The notes: a model not told the origin generated them from the sequence alone. 64,000 nucleotides of DNA from Elephas maximus indicus (GCF_024166365.1 NC_064846.1:27177866-27241865), one strand, 5' to 3'; shown: positions 41,440-54,022, counted from the first letter of the stretch. Program-made: numbers and translations.

Positions 41440-41609
41440 CACCCCCCCAAAAAAACCAAACCCACTGACGTCAATTTTGACTCATGGCAACCCTGTAGGA
41501 CAGAGTAGAACTGCCCAGTAGAGTTTCCAAGGAGTGCCTGGAGGATTCGAACTGCCGACCTCTTGGTTAATAGCCGTAGCACTTAACTACTATGCCACCA
41601 GGGTTTCCA
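41440..41609 (-). mobile_element. AfroSINE, antisense, short form
   Basis: From 'ccactgacgtcaattttgac' to 'tatgccaccagggtttcc'; complete, preceded by a C-run and A-run. Confidence 0.95.
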
Positions 41610-41744
41610 GAATAGGTATAGTAATATATAAAAATGAAGATAATATATGTACTGTATAGAAAGAATTAAAAATATGAAAAAGTATAAAGAAAAAAAAAAT
41701 ATGATTCCAGCACTCAGAGACAACTGCTTTTAATTCAGATCTGC

Positions 41745-42262
41745 CTTCACTTATCTGATCTTTGGCCCCATTGTGTTTTGGAACTCAGAATTTTTCAGAT
41801 TTTAGAAGGTAATTCAATGTGTGTATTGTAGATTTTTTGACACCCTCAGTAGTGTTTTGGGCTGCCCACTTCCATTGAGTTGATTCCGACCCATGGGGAC
41901 TCTATAGAACAGAGTAGAGCTGCCCCGTAGGGTTTCCAAGGCTGTAATCTTTACGGACAGTGACTGCCACATCTTTCTCCTGCAGAGTGGTCAGTGGATT
42001 TGAACCGCTGACCTTTCAGTTAGCAGCTGAATGCTTTAACCATTGCACCACTTGGGCTCCTTGGAGTGTAGGGCAGTGCTTCATAATCAATCATAGAAAA
42101 TTCCTGCAGCAAAATGTATATTCACTCTAAGTAGGAAAATAAAAACTGTAAATAACTTCACAATTGTTCATGTCAGATTTTGCTTCCAAATGAGTTATAA
42201 CCATCTTTCCGTTTCAGAGCCCTTGGTATTTGGGAATTGCAGATGAACGATCATGCACTTGT
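41745..42262 (+). mobile_element. Tigger/MER2-like DNA transposon remnant, split by a SINE
   Basis: 'ggaactcagaatttttcaga' at the left and 'gtatttgggaattgcagatg' at the right have the look of the 'CGGATTTTGGAA' ends of a Tc1/mariner-class element; the SINE at 41857-42062 lies between. Heavily decayed. Confidence 0.4.
41857..42062 (-). mobile_element. AfroSINE, antisense, long form
   Basis: From 'cattgagttgattccgaccc' through 'aatctttacggacag' to 'ttgcaccacttgggctcc'; complete long form. Confidence 0.94.
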
Positions 42263-43594
42263 ATTTTAGCACGCTATGTAGGCAATCTCTAAGCACTTAT
42301 TACTTGCCAGGCATCATGTGAGGAGCTTAATGTGCCCAGAGATGGGCGGATAACAAGGAAATGCTGCTCGCAGGGTCTGTCTATATCCAGTTCAGTTTTC
42401 AGGCCTTTTATCCCTGTGCATTTTTGCTGACTTTGCCCTCTGTTTTGCCCATGGACATTGACTCTCACGTTCATCCACTTGGACCTGCTGGGATGACCCT
42501 ACATTTGATCCCAGCTCTGCTCCCAATTCCTAGTTGGCTCAAAGGCCAGATCATGGCAGCCTGCCCATGTTCTCCAAGCAATCAAATCCTATTCTATCCC
42601 TGGTTTTGCTTTTACAAACCTCTTTTGGCACTGACATTTCATGGTGACCGTGCCCTGCTGTACTTGGTCAAGTTAAGACAAGCATGACCTGAAAAATAGT
42701 TGAGGAAAAAATAGAGGTGAAGGTTAAATACATAACAGCATAAGTTCAAATCAAAGATATGGCTTGAAAGGGAAGTGTCAGAAATTAAGCAAGTAAATAA
42801 CGGAACTCTGTGAGTCGCCAGTTTGTAACTTGTAGGCTGCCTGTCTGCCTCTTCCTGTGTCTCTGCTGTAGATTTCAACATTCTACCAGATAATGAGTAT
42901 TTTGCAGAAGCAAATGTCGGAGCTCTTCTTCCCTGCAAACAAAGACAGGGAATATGGTGAAATGATAACTAATGGATTAAAAAATACTGAAAACCTCTAA
43001 TTACGTGTGATAAACATTGTGTTATGCTTTCTTTTCTCTGAGTCTGCCTGTATAATGCAGTATTTCAGACTGACATTGCTTTTCAATTATGTGTCTGAAG
43101 CAAAGGTTCCTGCTGACAGTGACACTGACAGCAGATTTTGGTTATTATGTTTTTCCTTCCCTTCCTCATGGACCCCAAATGCCTGTATGCTAATATAAGC
43201 CCCGATGACAGGAAGTCCAACTGGAAATGTTATTAGAAAGCTATGGATGTGTAGTTAATGAAATATGTATGATGACAGTATTGCAGGACATGTGTAATAT
43301 TGATGGAAACTCAACTGATCTCAATATTTAATAAAGGTTTAATTTAAAATATGGGCATTTGTGGGAGTGGGTTGATTTTTTTCTTTTTGCGAATGCAGCA
43401 CATGCTAATTTCTTCCTGCGAATTTGTCGGGTGGATTCAATTTCCTCTTGTAACTTCTGATTTTGAAGTTCCCTTTTTTGGAAGCACGCTTCTATATGTT
43501 GGTGTGAGCTTTGGTGTTCTAGAATGTCTGAGAGTGGGAAAAAAAACTAATGGTATATTTTGAGGCATTCAGGAACAGCTAATGATTCCCTCTG
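42263..43594. other. 1.3 kb of unique-looking sequence
   Basis: No repeat recognised. The part 42960-43550 is AT-rich with ordered, non-repetitive sequence, which is where conserved non-coding DNA might lie. Frames at 42361-42687 and 43351-43563 have no domain. Confidence 0.35.
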
Positions 43595-43837
43595 GTTTAT
43601 TTTTTTTCCCCTAAATTTTATTTATTTTGCTGTTGCTGAGAATATACACAGAAAAACATACACCAATTCAACAGTTTCTACATGTACCATTTAGTGACAT
43701 TGATTACATTCTTTGAATTGTGCAACCATTCTCACCCTCCTTTTTTGTGTTGTTTTTCCCTCGTTGATATAAACTCACTGCCCCCTAAGGTTCTTTTCTA
43801 ATCTTTGGAGTTGCTGCTGTCAATTTGATCCCACTGC

Positions 43838-44010
43838 CCTGATGGCTCAGTTGTTAAGGTGATAGACTGTTAACCAAAAGTTTGGCGGTTCGAAACCACC
43901 AGTGGCTCCATGGGAGGAAGTTGTGGCCATCGGCTCCTGTGGAGCTTTACAGCCTTCAAAACCGTATGGGGTCACTATGAGTTGGAATCGACTCAATGGC
44001 AGTGGGTAGA
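43838..44010 (+). mobile_element. AfroSINE, sense, nested in L1
   Basis: Head 'ctgccctgatggctcagttg' to tail 'gaatcgactcaatggcag'. The L1 sequence is interrupted between 'gatccca' and 'tagatagttct', which are adjacent in the copy at 12235-12250. Confidence 0.93.
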
Positions 44011-44720
44011 TAGTTCTTAAAAGAGTATAATGCTCAAGGCAGACCTTTTTTTAATGGTTAAACTAAACTATTGTTCGGTTATAAGATGATTTCAGGGGAT
44101 ATTTGTGCTTTTAGGTTTAAAGATTATCTCAGGGGGATAGTTTTAGGGGTTCATCCAAACTTCTTTGCTTCAGGAAGTCTGGAGTCCATGAGAATTTGAA
44201 GTTCTATTCTGCATTTTCCCTCTTTTGATCAGGATTCTTTTATGGAATCTTTGATCAAAATGTTCAGTAATGGTAGCCGGGCACCATTCAGTTCTTCTGG
44301 TCTCATAGTAAGGGAGGCAGTTGTTCATGGAGGCAGTTAGCCACACATTCCATATCCTCCTACTATTCCTCACTCTCCTTCTTCCTCTGTTGCTCTAGGT
44401 GAATAGAGACAATTGTTATGCCTTAGATGACCTCTTGCAAGCTTTTAAGACCACAGGCATTATGCAATGAACTAGGAGGTAGAACTTGTCATTAGGCCAG
44501 TTAACTGGTATGTCCCATGAAACTATGACCCTAAACCTGCAAACCAAGGAACCAAATCCCATGAGCTGTTTGGTTGTACATAAGCAACCTTAGCAGCTAC
44601 TTTTTTTGGTCATTGTTGTAAATATATCACACAACTTTTGCCAATTTGACTTTTTTTTTTTTTACAGGTGCACAACTTATTGATAGCAATTACAATAATT
44701 GCAACCCTACTCTTAATCAA

Positions 44721-44881
44721 GGAGCCCTGGTGGCACAGTGGTTAAGAATTCGGCTGCTAAGGAAAAGGTCAGCTGTTTGAGTCCACCAGCAGCCCCTTGG
44801 AAACACTGTGGGGCAGTTCTACTCTGTTTTATGGGGTGCTATTTATGAGTCAGAATCAACTCGACTGCTATGGGTTTATGG
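44721..44881 (+). mobile_element. AfroSINE, sense, nested in L1
   Basis: Complete copy with target duplication CTTAATCAA at 44712-44720 and 44887-44895. Confidence 0.95.
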
Positions 44882-45094
44882 GTGCCCTTAATCAATGCAA
44901 TTTTCCATCACTGTTAACCCCCCCCTTTTTCCCTTTCCTCCCACCCCTGGTAACCAGTAATAAACTTTGGTCTCTATACATTTGCCTTTTCTTGTCTTTT
45001 TATATGAGCGAGGGCCTACAATATGTGTCCTTCTGTGATTGGCTTATTTCCCTCAGCATAATGTCTAAAAGCTCCACCCATACTGTAGCATGTA

Positions 45095-45702
45095 TCAAGA
45101 CTTCATTCTTCTACCGGCTGAGTAGTATTTCATTGTATATATGTGCCACATTTTGTTTATCCATTCATTTGATGATGGGCATTTAGGTTGTTTCCACCTT
45201 TTGCTGCAATGAACATTGTTGTACATGTCTCTTTTTGAGTCTCTGCTTTCAAGTCTTTTGGGTATATACCTAGGAGTGGAATTGCTGGTCATATGGTAGT
45301 TCTAGTTTTACTTTTTTCAGGAAACACCACACTGATTTTCACAAAGGCTGCATCATTTTGCATTCCCACCAGCAATGATTAAGCGTTGCATTTCCCCATA
45401 TCCTTGCCAACATTTATTAGTTTTTGATTTTGTTTAACCATCCTAACGGGAGTAAAATTGTGTCTCATTGTGATTTTGATTTGCATCTCTCTGATGGCTA
45501 ATAATGCTGAGCATCTTTTCATGTGTTTGGCGCCCAGTTGAATGTCCTCTTTGGTGAAATATCTGTTAAGTCCTTTGCCCATTTTATGATTGGGTTGTCT
45601 TTTTGTTGTTAATTTGTCAAATATACATATATTTGTTACTAGATTCCTGTTGGTTATATGATTTCTGAAGATATTCTCCTGGTTGGAAGCTTGTCTTTTC
45701 AT
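45095..45702 (-). pseudogene. L1 ORF2 C-terminal relic (older L1)
   Basis: Two open pieces (45702-45379 and 45292-45095) align with the end of the young ORF2 in this window: '[20 protein letters not shown]', then 'SKRWKQPKCPSSNEWINKMW' and 'YTMKYYS', matching the cysteine-rich C-terminal region and the final 'MEYYTLIKN' block. Frames are shifted between pieces. Confidence 0.8.
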
Positions 45703-45775
45703 TTTTGTGTGAAGTCTTGATGAAGAAAACTTTTTAATTTTTATGAGGTCCTCTGGTCTATTTTAATTGGCATTT

Positions 45776-46169
45776 GTACCAATACCTTAGCCTTAGACAC
45801 TGTTCTTAAGGTGCTCTGGGTGTTTAGTTAAGGCTTAGGTTAAAATGGTGAAACTTAGGAACTCTGTTTATGAGGATTAAAATTGCCCGTGTAGTTTTGG
45901 AAACTGTTTGCAGATTGGTTGAACTCTGACATTTTTGAAAAGCCAGGAAAATGACAAGCTGTATATAGTAGCGAGCACTGGAGGTCATAGTATAGCCAAC
46001 TGGAAATTGTAATCCATCAAAAATCCTATCTCCTTCAATTTATAAAATGATTTTATTGTCAACTATTTATCCTTCCAGGAATTAACACAACTTCAACAAA
46101 ATAGTGACTTAATATTTTGCATTTTTTTTGGCCACTTTTGTTTCACATGTATTTTTTGTCACTAAATTC
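45776..46169. other. No recognised feature
   Basis: Unplaced AT-rich sequence. Confidence 0.3.
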
Positions 46170-46295
46170 TCTGTGGAGGGAGACCCACGTACCCATTTTA
46201 GAGCTGAGAAAGCCGAGTCACAGAGAGGTTAAATAACTTGCCCAAGGTTACACATCAAGCTAGAAAATGGCTGAACTGGGATTCTATGTACATTT
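46170..46295 (+). mobile_element. MIR SINE
   Basis: 'gagtcacagagaggttaaat', 'aacttgcccaaggttacaca' and 'ctgaactgggattc' are the central and 3' part of MIR in sense. Confidence 0.9.
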
Positions 46296-46869
46296 CTGTA
46301 CAAAAAGAGAAAATGAAAAATGGTTAGATTCTCCGGTGTGCAATATAAAATGATCTAAAGCAAGGGAAATAGAAGAAACAATTTAAGAATTGGCTAAAGT
46401 TTATCCTCAAGATTTATTTACCCTTTATGGCCTATTTCCTTGTGAGACTGAGTCTTCGACCCAAGTAGAGATTGTGGATGACTTCGTGAGCGCCGTCTCA
46501 TGCTGGAGAAGCAACTGAAAATGAATATCCTACTAACAGCCAGTCGTGGGGAACGTATCTAGGTGTGAGCTATAACACTTTTGTCTTATGAGCCGCAGTA
46601 AGTACCTGAGCTGATGTTGGGAGAATTATGCTACCCAACCATTTGTTTAGGGTAAAAGAGCACAGATTTCCTACCGAACAATTACTTGCCCCTGAAGAGA
46701 GTGGGTACAGGTTCATGAACAGGTACATTTTTGTTTATAGCCTCTTTTTCATGTGAATCGGGTATAGCCTGGAAGGTTGGCCCTGATGGAGTACCATTCT
46801 GGGGGACTTTGGGAATCTAGTGTTGGGACGCAAGCATTAGGTGTATACAGAAAGCATTCAAAATGAAGA
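46296..46869. other. No recognised feature
   Basis: Unique-looking sequence between two MIRs. Confidence 0.3.
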
Positions 46870-47225
46870 GCTCCGTCTCTGATGCCACACTTCCTGGATT
46901 AGAATACCAGCTCTGCCACTCACTATGTATACTTTCTGACCTTTATTTTGCTCAATTGTGAAATAGGGATAATAAGTACTTACCTAATAGGATTTTGGGG
47001 TCCTGGTGGCGCAGTGGTTAAGTGATATGGCTGCTAACCAAAAGGTCGGCAGTTCAAATACACCAGACATTCCTTGGAAACCCTATGGGGCTGTTCTACT
47101 CTGTCCTATATAGGGTTGCTATGAGTTGGAACCAATTCAACGGCAATGGGTTTTAGTAGGAATTTTGGGAATTAGAATTGTATCTGGCTCATAGTAAGTC
47201 CTCAATAAGTGTTAAGTGTAGGTTG
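46870..47225 (+). mobile_element. MIR SINE split by an AfroSINE
   Basis: 'taccagctctgccactcact', 'aatagggataataagtactt' on the left and 'tggctcatagtaagtcctca' on the right belong to one MIR. Confidence 0.85.
46998..47154 (+). mobile_element. AfroSINE, sense, short form
   Basis: Complete copy nested in a MIR; flanks 'taggattttggg' and 'taggaattttggg' are a slightly diverged target duplication. Confidence 0.95.
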
Positions 47226-47289
47226 TTATTCATATTAGCTCCAGAGCTGACCCAGAGTGGAATATATGGTTCTTTAGAAAAGTGACATT

Positions 47290-47645
47290 GATTTAGTCAT
47301 ATCAAAAGCTTTTTGGTAAACCAAAAATGCCCCCTAAAGTCCTCTTAAAACCAAAAAATAGTTTAGCTTAACTAGTAAAAAATGTCTGCCTTGAGTATTA
47401 TGCTTTTTCAAGAACTATCTATATGGGATCAAATTGACAGCCCCAACTCCAAAGATTAGATAGGAAACTTAGGGGCCTGTGAGTATATGTTAATGGAGAA
47501 GGAACAACTCAGAAAAGGAGGGTGAGAATGGTTGTGCAACTGGAAGAATGTAATGAACATCACTGAAAGTAAAAACTGTTGAACTGGTGTATGTTTTGTG
47601 TATTTTCTCAACAACATCAAAAATAAAATAAATTATTTAAAAATA
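47290..47645 (+). mobile_element. Older L1 3' end, sense
   Basis: Reverse complement of the 3' UTR found at 12009-12570 and 43595-44100: 'ggatcaaattgacagcccca', 'gtgagaatggttgtgcaact', 'gaactggtgtatgttttgtg', then an A-rich tail with AATAAA-type signals. Confidence 0.85.
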
Positions 47646-48879
47646 AAAGCATTTTGGGAAGTGTTTACCTATATCTAAGAACCTCACCAATGAGGTGACT
47701 GACATCTCTTGTGACATCTAGCTGGATTCCTGCACTTATCTAATTTTTGATGATCCTTTCCTTGAGTTTGTATGTGATTCTAGGACTACTATTTAATATG
47801 TAATTTCTGTCCTGGAACTGATGAGGAGCATGTTCACTATATGTGCTGAAGTGGGAGCAGGTTTTCTAGAAGTGTGATAACATGCATTGAGAAAGAAGTT
47901 GATTAGCCAAAGAAGATTTTAATTGACTTACCCATGTGAGCGTTTCATTTTAGCTATTAGGTTTACAATACTGGCAAATCAGTTAATAGCACCAAGAAAA
48001 CAACTGCTGTTGCCAAAGTGAAAATAATGGTATAGTTTCTCTAGTGTGAAGGTTATTTTTGTATTATGTTTCATTGTGCTAGCTTTTCTGATTTATGACT
48101 ATAACCATCTGACCCTGGCTCTGGCCCCTATTTGCTCACACAGTAATTTTAAGCCTGTCCTTCTCAAGAAAACCCTGCCAAAATATTTATGGGCATCCCC
48201 AGAGGTTATCTTACCTGAGTTCTGAATTGACCAGACCACCACCACTGCTGCTGATACTGTGCCCCAGACTCTCAGTGGTGCTGTTGATGTCTTGCCAGCC
48301 TGCTGTGACCTGCTGATAGTCCTGGTTGTTGATGCTCTCAGTCCTCAAGGAGCAATGAGACCTCGGCAATCAACTGCAAAGTTAGAAAAACATCGCTTCC
48401 TCCTTTCTGCATTATGCTCCCTTCGGGTAGTCTGATAGTATGGCTCTATAGGTTCTGAGGTATTACTAAGTTTAGTCAGCTCTTTCAACCTTCAGTCACA
48501 GTCCTTATATCCTAGAAAGCAGTTACCCAATCAGGGTAGTTGGACTGAGATAAATTTAGATAAGAAGAACAATCTTCCTATAATTATAAACTTCTTGTCC
48601 CTCACAATTAGCCCATCTTGCTAAATCTGATTCAACATGCTTGACTCCTTCTTGCTCTTAGATGGATTCATTCTCAGGGGTCCTACAATCTGTTCAGAAA
48701 CATATCTTCAGCTGGGCTTCTCTACCCATTCACTAGAACTCAAAGAAGCTACATGACTTGTATCCTTAATCCAATAGATTTTGAGTAACAGTCTAGATGA
48801 ATTGATGTAATTGGTTTGTGGGTGGAGAGTGTTTAAGAAGGTAACACGTAATTCCATCTGCAAGATGTATTTGTGTCCC
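47646..48879. other. 1.2 kb of unique-looking sequence
   Basis: No recognised repeat or gene; includes a short run of GCT/CTG-type codons at 48240-48310 without an open frame of note. Confidence 0.35.
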
Positions 48880-49075
48880 AGATATGTTTACATCTTTAGT
48901 CAGCATGCTTGTGTAATTTGCCATAGTCTGAAATATCCGTCCCTCTTCTCTGGAAATCCCTTTCAAAGTTTACCTTGTTTAAGAGGACTTCCCCAGTTAA
49001 CCCCAAGTGATTCAGAAAGAATTTCTATACTTCACATACACCTTCAATTTTATTTTGAAGTAATGTGACCTTTTA
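48880..49075 (+). mobile_element. L2 LINE fragment
   Basis: 'ctctggaaatccctttcaaa' and 'gaggacttccccagttaacc' fit the C-terminal coding end of L2. Decayed. Confidence 0.45.
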
Positions 49076-49089
49076 AAAGGTTTAAATGT

Positions 49090-49490
49090 TTTCTTGCCTA
49101 GTCAATAGATAACTTATTGAGCACCTACTACATCAGTGAACAAAATGGACGCGGCTTTCTGTTTTCTTGAACTGGACATTCTAGTGGGAGAGATAACAAA
49201 TAGACAAACAGGCAAACAAAATAATTTTAGAAAGTGATAAGGGCTGTGAAGAAGTGTAAAGCAGTACAAGGAAATAGAGAGTGATGGAGGGTCAGACTAG
49301 CTATTTTGCATAGGGAGGTCAGGGAAGGTTTCTCTGAGGAGGTAACATTTTAACTCAGCCCTAAATGATTAGAAACCAACCATGCAAAGAGTGTTCCAGG
49401 CAGAGAGAATGGCAAATACAAAAGCCCTGAGGCAGAAATGGTTTTAGTGTGTTTGAGGAAATGAAAGATATCCTCAGTGTGGTTGGAGCA
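49090..49490 (+). mobile_element. Ancient L1 3' end (L1ME/L1MC-like)
   Basis: 'attgagcacctactacatca', 'ggacattctagtgggagaga', 'tcagggaaggtttctctgag', 'gagtgttccaggcagagaga' and 'aaagccctgaggcagaaatg' appear in the standard order; same family as 35270-36740. Confidence 0.7.
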
Positions 49491-49619
49491 TCCTGTGTGT
49501 GAGGTTCATGTATCATTTTCCCTGGTTCTGGGTTGTGCCTTCCCAATTAGACTGTGAACACTGGGGACTTGGATGTAGGGGCTAGATTCCTTCCATATTT
49601 TCCACAGTAGCCTTTGTTT

Positions 49620-51480
49620 CCATTCTTGTTCCGTTTTTTAATTGGAGTATTTAGGTCATTTACATTTAATGTAATTGTTGAGATGTTTGTATTTTAGGTC
49701 TTCCATTTTATTATTGTTTTCTGTTTTGTCTGTTTTCACTTGTTTTTCTCCTTTCATGCCTTATTTTGTGTTATTTAAACATTTTTTAGTATCCTATTTT
49801 AATTTACTTATTGTGTATAATATTTTAGTGGTTGCTGTATGTATTACAAAATCCCTTCTTAAATTTAAGGAAACAGACTTTAGTTTTAGATTTACAGAAA
49901 AATTGAGTATGTAGTATAGAGAGTTCCTATATTACTACTCCTACCCCCCCCCCACAGTTTTCCGTATTATTGACATCTTGCATTAGAAAAAGCCAGTGCC
50001 GTCGAGTCGATTCCGACTCATAGCGACCCTATAGGCCAGAGTAGAACTGCCCCACAGAGTTTCCAAGGAGCACCTGGCAGATTAGTGTGGTACATTTGTT
50101 GCAATTAATGAACCATTATTGATACATTACTATTAACTGAAAGTCCACAATTTATATTTAAGTTCACTATTTGTGTTATATCCATATAATCCTATGTGTT
50201 TTGACAAATGCATAATGTAATATATACAGTATCATATAGAATAGCTTCACCATCCTAAAATCCCCTGCATTCTACCTATTTATCCCTATCCTTCTCTTCC
50301 TGAATCTCTGGCAACCATTAATCTTTTTGCTGTCTATAGTTTTGCTTTTTCCAGGATATCATAAAGTGGAAATCATAGAGTATGTAGCCTTTTCATACTG
50401 ACTTTTTTCACTTAATATTATGCATTTAAGGTTCTTCCATGCCTTTTCATTGATTGTCTTTTCCCATGCAAGTCAAGATTTTTGTGGTTCTTCACATGTC
50501 TGGTAATTTTGGATTGTATCCTGGACATTTTGAATATTATATTATGACACATTGGGTCTTCTTTAAATCCTATGTAGAATGTTGATATTTTTGTTTTATT
50601 AGCCATTTCAGTTGGTTAAGTTCAAACCACAAATTCCAACATACCTTCTGTGGGCATAGGTTCCTATGTCAGTTTACTTTTCAAAACCTTTGCTGTGCTA
50701 GCCGAATCTGTCCTGTATGTGTGCTTCCCAGTGGCTAGACTGGATCCTGGGTGGTGTTGTATCTGTTTGTTCAGTTCCCAAAGTCATTGGTATGGTGGTT
50801 AGGACCAGATCCACACAGTCATAGTTTGGGGGTGAGCATAGGAGTTGATAAACAACTTTACGGGTTCACTTTCATGAGCTCTTGTCTCTCCTCTCAATAC
50901 TTTCTGGTTCCCTTGGGCTCTCCTTTTTGTACCAGAAACCACTCACTTTCATAACTGCAGTATTGTCAGGGCCAAGAAGTGGGAGGACAGAGAGAAAATA
51001 AAAAGAAACAGGGCTTGGCCCCATTCTTTTGGAGCTGCAGCTTCCATTACCTGCCACTGCCAATGTCACAGCTGCAGGATTGCCTGGAGGCTGGGGCACA
51101 ATAGAAATGAGAGAGAGAAAAAAAAACCTGGGTTCCCCCCCTCCCCCTCCTTATGATCACTAGGAGTTTCCTTTTTCTCAAGCCAAAATTAGAGGTCTTA
51201 TTTTGGATCTTTCTCTGTCTGAACCACAGTGCTCACTCTTGGGTTTCTGGCTGTCTTGATTTCTAGCCAGAGGGAAGGAGGGCTGGTGGGGGTGGTGGTG
51301 GTGATGTTGGTATACTCACTCCTGGGTTACTGATACCTCAAATTATGGTGTTTTCCTTTGCTATTTTTTTTTCATTCCTGCTGCTACTTTACCTTTCAGC
51401 ATCCTTGAGTAGATGCTCCATGCAATTTGTCCAGTTTTACAGTTAATTTCAGCCAGAGAAAAACTGTGGCATGTTCTTAC
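49620..51480 (-). mobile_element. Old L1M fragments (minus strand)
   Basis: Three parts of old L1 in antisense: an inter-ORF-like part at about 49630-49850 ('ggtcatttacatttaatgta'), a 3' region at about 49850-50450 ('tggcaaccattaatcttttt', 'aaagtggaaatcatagagta'), and a 5' region-like part after 50455 ('catgtctggtaattttggat'). The order is not that of one intact element, so several insertions or rearrangements are likely. Confidence 0.5.
49987..50082 (-). mobile_element. AfroSINE, antisense, head lost
   Basis: 'cgtcgagtcgattccgactc' to 'gagcacctggcag'; the A/B-box half is absent. ATTAG flanks both sides. Confidence 0.93.
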
Positions 51481-51606
51481 TCCAGCTTACCTACGATCAA
51501 AACTCAGTTTTCTTCTATAGAATAATTTTGGTTTGTTTCAGGAAATAATTTATTTTCTTTTCAAAATGAAAGCAAAATTAAAAAAAAAAACACTTAAGTA
51601 AGACTT

Positions 51607-51760
51607 GGGAACCCTGGTGGCATAGTGGTTAAGAGCTATGTCTGCTAACCAAAAGGTCAGCAGTTCGAATCCATGAGTCACTCTTTGGAAACCCTCTGGG
51701 GCAGCTCTTCTCTGTCCTGTAGGGTTGCTATGAGTTGTAATCAACTTGACAGCAATGGGT
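51607..51760 (+). mobile_element. AfroSINE, sense, short form
   Basis: Complete, with a perfect 13-base target duplication TTAAGTAAGACTT at 51594-51606 and 51761-51773. One of the clearest insertions in the window. Confidence 0.97.
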
Positions 51761-51997
51761 TTAAGTAAGACTTAATTAATGAGAACTCATGGGTACCTAG
51801 AAATGTTGTTTCTTTTTGGCCATAAGAACTTTATTATTTTTAGGAGGTGATGTTTTCAGTTCAACAAATATTCTACCTAATTTCGACTACCTCCTCTCTT
51901 CCCATTCCCAAGATTGGCACATAAAAGGATGTTGATTGGATGCATAAAACAAGTATATCAAGCAAGTGGGAAAGCTGTGATTTGAACTCAGGAGCAC

Positions 51998-52195
51998 CTA
52001 ATGTCCTGGTGGTGCAGCAGATAAGTGTTTGGCTACTAACTGAAAGGTTGGCAGTTTGAACCCACCAATCCGCTCCTTGGGAGAAAGATGTGGCATTCTG
52101 CTTCCCTAAAGATTATAGAGACTCTATGGGGCAGTTCTACTCTGTCCTATAGGGTTGCTATGAGTTAGAATCCACTGGATGGCAACGGGATGCCT
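51998..52195 (+). mobile_element. AfroSINE, sense, long form
   Basis: Head 'gtcctggtggtgcagcagat', internal block 'cttccctaaagattatagag', tail 'gagttagaatccactggatg'. 'cctaatgtc' flanks it at 51997 and 52192. Confidence 0.94.
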
Positions 52196-52351
52196 AATGT
52201 CACAGCCAAAGCTTTTCACCACCATACTAAGCTGCCTTCTTAAATACATGCTGCCATACACTCACATTTTTTAATGGCTGTGGTGCATTATTGTCACTTT
52301 TCTCTGACCCTTACCCCACCCTCATGAAAGTATTCTCTACTACGCCATCGA

Positions 52352-52715
52352 TGTTGGAATTGCCTATGTGATTTGCTTTGGCTTAGTAGTGGTTGAAGTG
52401 TAGTTCCTCACTCTTTGAATTTGGGCTTGGCCATGTAACAAAGCAGATGTGACAAAAGCCCAGGCTTAGGAATGTGATTTTGTGTTTGAGCTTGCCCTCC
52501 TGTCCTTTTGCCATCCAGAAGACTATACCTCAGGGATACTGCTGGTCCAAGGAAGTTTAGATACATGGACCCAACCCACAGCTTAAAGCCAAGCCCAGTT
52601 GAGCCCAGCCTAGATCAACTGAATGTGAGTAAAGAATAAATGATTGTTGTTTTAAACTTCTGAGTTTAGAGGTGATTTGCTATGCCTCATTATCGTGGCA
52701 ACAGCAAACTGATAC
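52352..52715 (+). mobile_element. MLT1-like LTR
   Basis: 'tgtgatttgctttggcttag', 'gggcttggccatgtaac' and the 3' end 'aataaatgattgttgtttta', 'gtggcaacagcaaactgata' give a near full-length MaLR LTR in sense, including its AATAAA signal. Confidence 0.8.
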
Positions 52716-53211
52716 TCTAATTATGACCATCTAAGTATTTTTTTTAAGTATTTAGTTGAGGGATGTTTATGTTTCCACATGAAATTTCAATGAACATTTC
52801 AATTTGGATTTAAATGCCAACACCCAGTGACATCTTCATGTCCCTCCTTTATAAACTCAACCCTCTTCACTGCTTATTCTATTTCTAGGCCTGTTTTAAA
52901 CCTGGAAGATAGTTCTCTTACTAAGGAATGAATCTTTCTTCTCTTTAACTCCACCTCTGCTACTTCTGCCACATCCTGCCAGGTTTATTTGAGGCCTCAG
53001 AACATGGTGAGCACTTGTTGTATGAAGCGTCAAAGTTTCTACTTCCCCAACAGTTTGTGTTACTCTTGGTACCCTGTATAAGTACAGCATCAACATTGCT
53101 ATAGGTCTCTCTGCATGGCCCCTGCTGACAAGAAGTCACAGATCACAGGGCAGTGTGCTGGTGCACTCCTCAGGACTCCATTTCTTCCCATGTGATGTAC
53201 TGAACTCTAGA
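52716..53211. other. No recognised feature
   Basis: Unplaced sequence; frames in it are short and featureless. Confidence 0.3.
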
Positions 53212-53345
53212 ATAGGATTTAGACAGACTTGGACTTGAATACTAGTTCTCTCCTTTAATGTCTGCAGGACTGAGGCTAAGTTATGTACCATCTCTGAGCC
53301 TCAGAGTCCTCAAATGTAAAATTAGGTGGTAATCTCTGTCTGGTC
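53212..53345 (+). mobile_element. MIR SINE
   Basis: 'cttggacttgaatactagtt', 'tgagcctcagagtcctcaaa' and 'tgtaaaattaggtggtaat' are MIR in sense, ended by the SINE that follows. Confidence 0.75.
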
Positions 53346-53353
53346 TTCCTCCC

Positions 53354-53522
53354 AAAAACCAAAAATCAAACCCAGTGCCGTCGAGTCAATTCCGACTCAT
53401 AGTGACCCTATAGGACAGGGTAGAACTGCCCCATAGAGTTTCCAAGGAGTGCCTGGTGGATTCGAACTGCCGACCCTTTGGTTCGCAGCGATAGCACTTA
53501 ACTACTACGCCACCGGGATTTC
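53354..53522 (-). mobile_element. AfroSINE, antisense, short form
   Basis: From 'gtgccgtcgagtcaattccg' to 'cgccaccgggatttcc'; complete. Confidence 0.96.
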
Positions 53523-54022
53523 CAGTGTTTAAAACTTCAGGATCTCAGTAAATGTCAAGGAGACCTTATGATTCTTGTTATTTTTGCTGGGTATGTTCAG
53601 CAAGCCAGTTGCTAGTTGCAGCCACCCCTACTGTTATCTTTATCTTTCATAGAAGTGAGAGTTTTTAGGGAGCTGGGGCTTGGTAGCTCCATCTCAGCAC
53701 CTCTGGCTCCTGTCACACCAGGCTCAGCATACTCTCTCTCTCCATGCACCCTTCCTTCACCATCTGGGTAGGAAGATCCTAACCACACCCACCATCTGCT
53801 TAGAACTCAAAAGAAACCTGTTTCCTTGACAACGGCAATGCAGGTGGCAAAAGGAGCCTGCTTTGGGGAGCTGAGGCAGTGGCAGGTAGTGGCAGGGATG
53901 CTGCTCTTGGCTCTGCATCGCTTTTGGCTTCTTGGGGTTGTGACTACTAGTTCCTCAAATGCAGAGTGAATATGTGGCCTAGGGACTAAAGAGAAAGCTT
54001 TTAGCCTGGCAGCTTTCTGCCA
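53523..54022. other. No recognised feature
   Basis: Unique-looking sequence. The frame at 54082-53807 (minus) runs into the RTE fragment and is not supported. Confidence 0.3.

Larger units (their letters stand above)
43595..45775 (-). mobile_element. Older afrotherian L1, 5'-truncated (2.2 kb)
   Basis: The low end is the 3' UTR shared with 12009-12570 and 47290-47645. Beyond a T-run near 44650 the element enters the C-terminal part of ORF2 (45095-45702) and stops near 45775. It is clearly more diverged from the young L1 at 5500-12006, with a different 3' UTR. Two AfroSINEs are nested in it (43838-44010 and 44721-44881), so it predates them. Confidence 0.85.

Noticed and set aside
42361..42687. 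108-codon frame suggestive of a small secreted or membrane protein
   Set aside because: Hydrophobic patches are irregular, no known domain or splice signal was seen, and there is an equally long antisense frame overlapping it.
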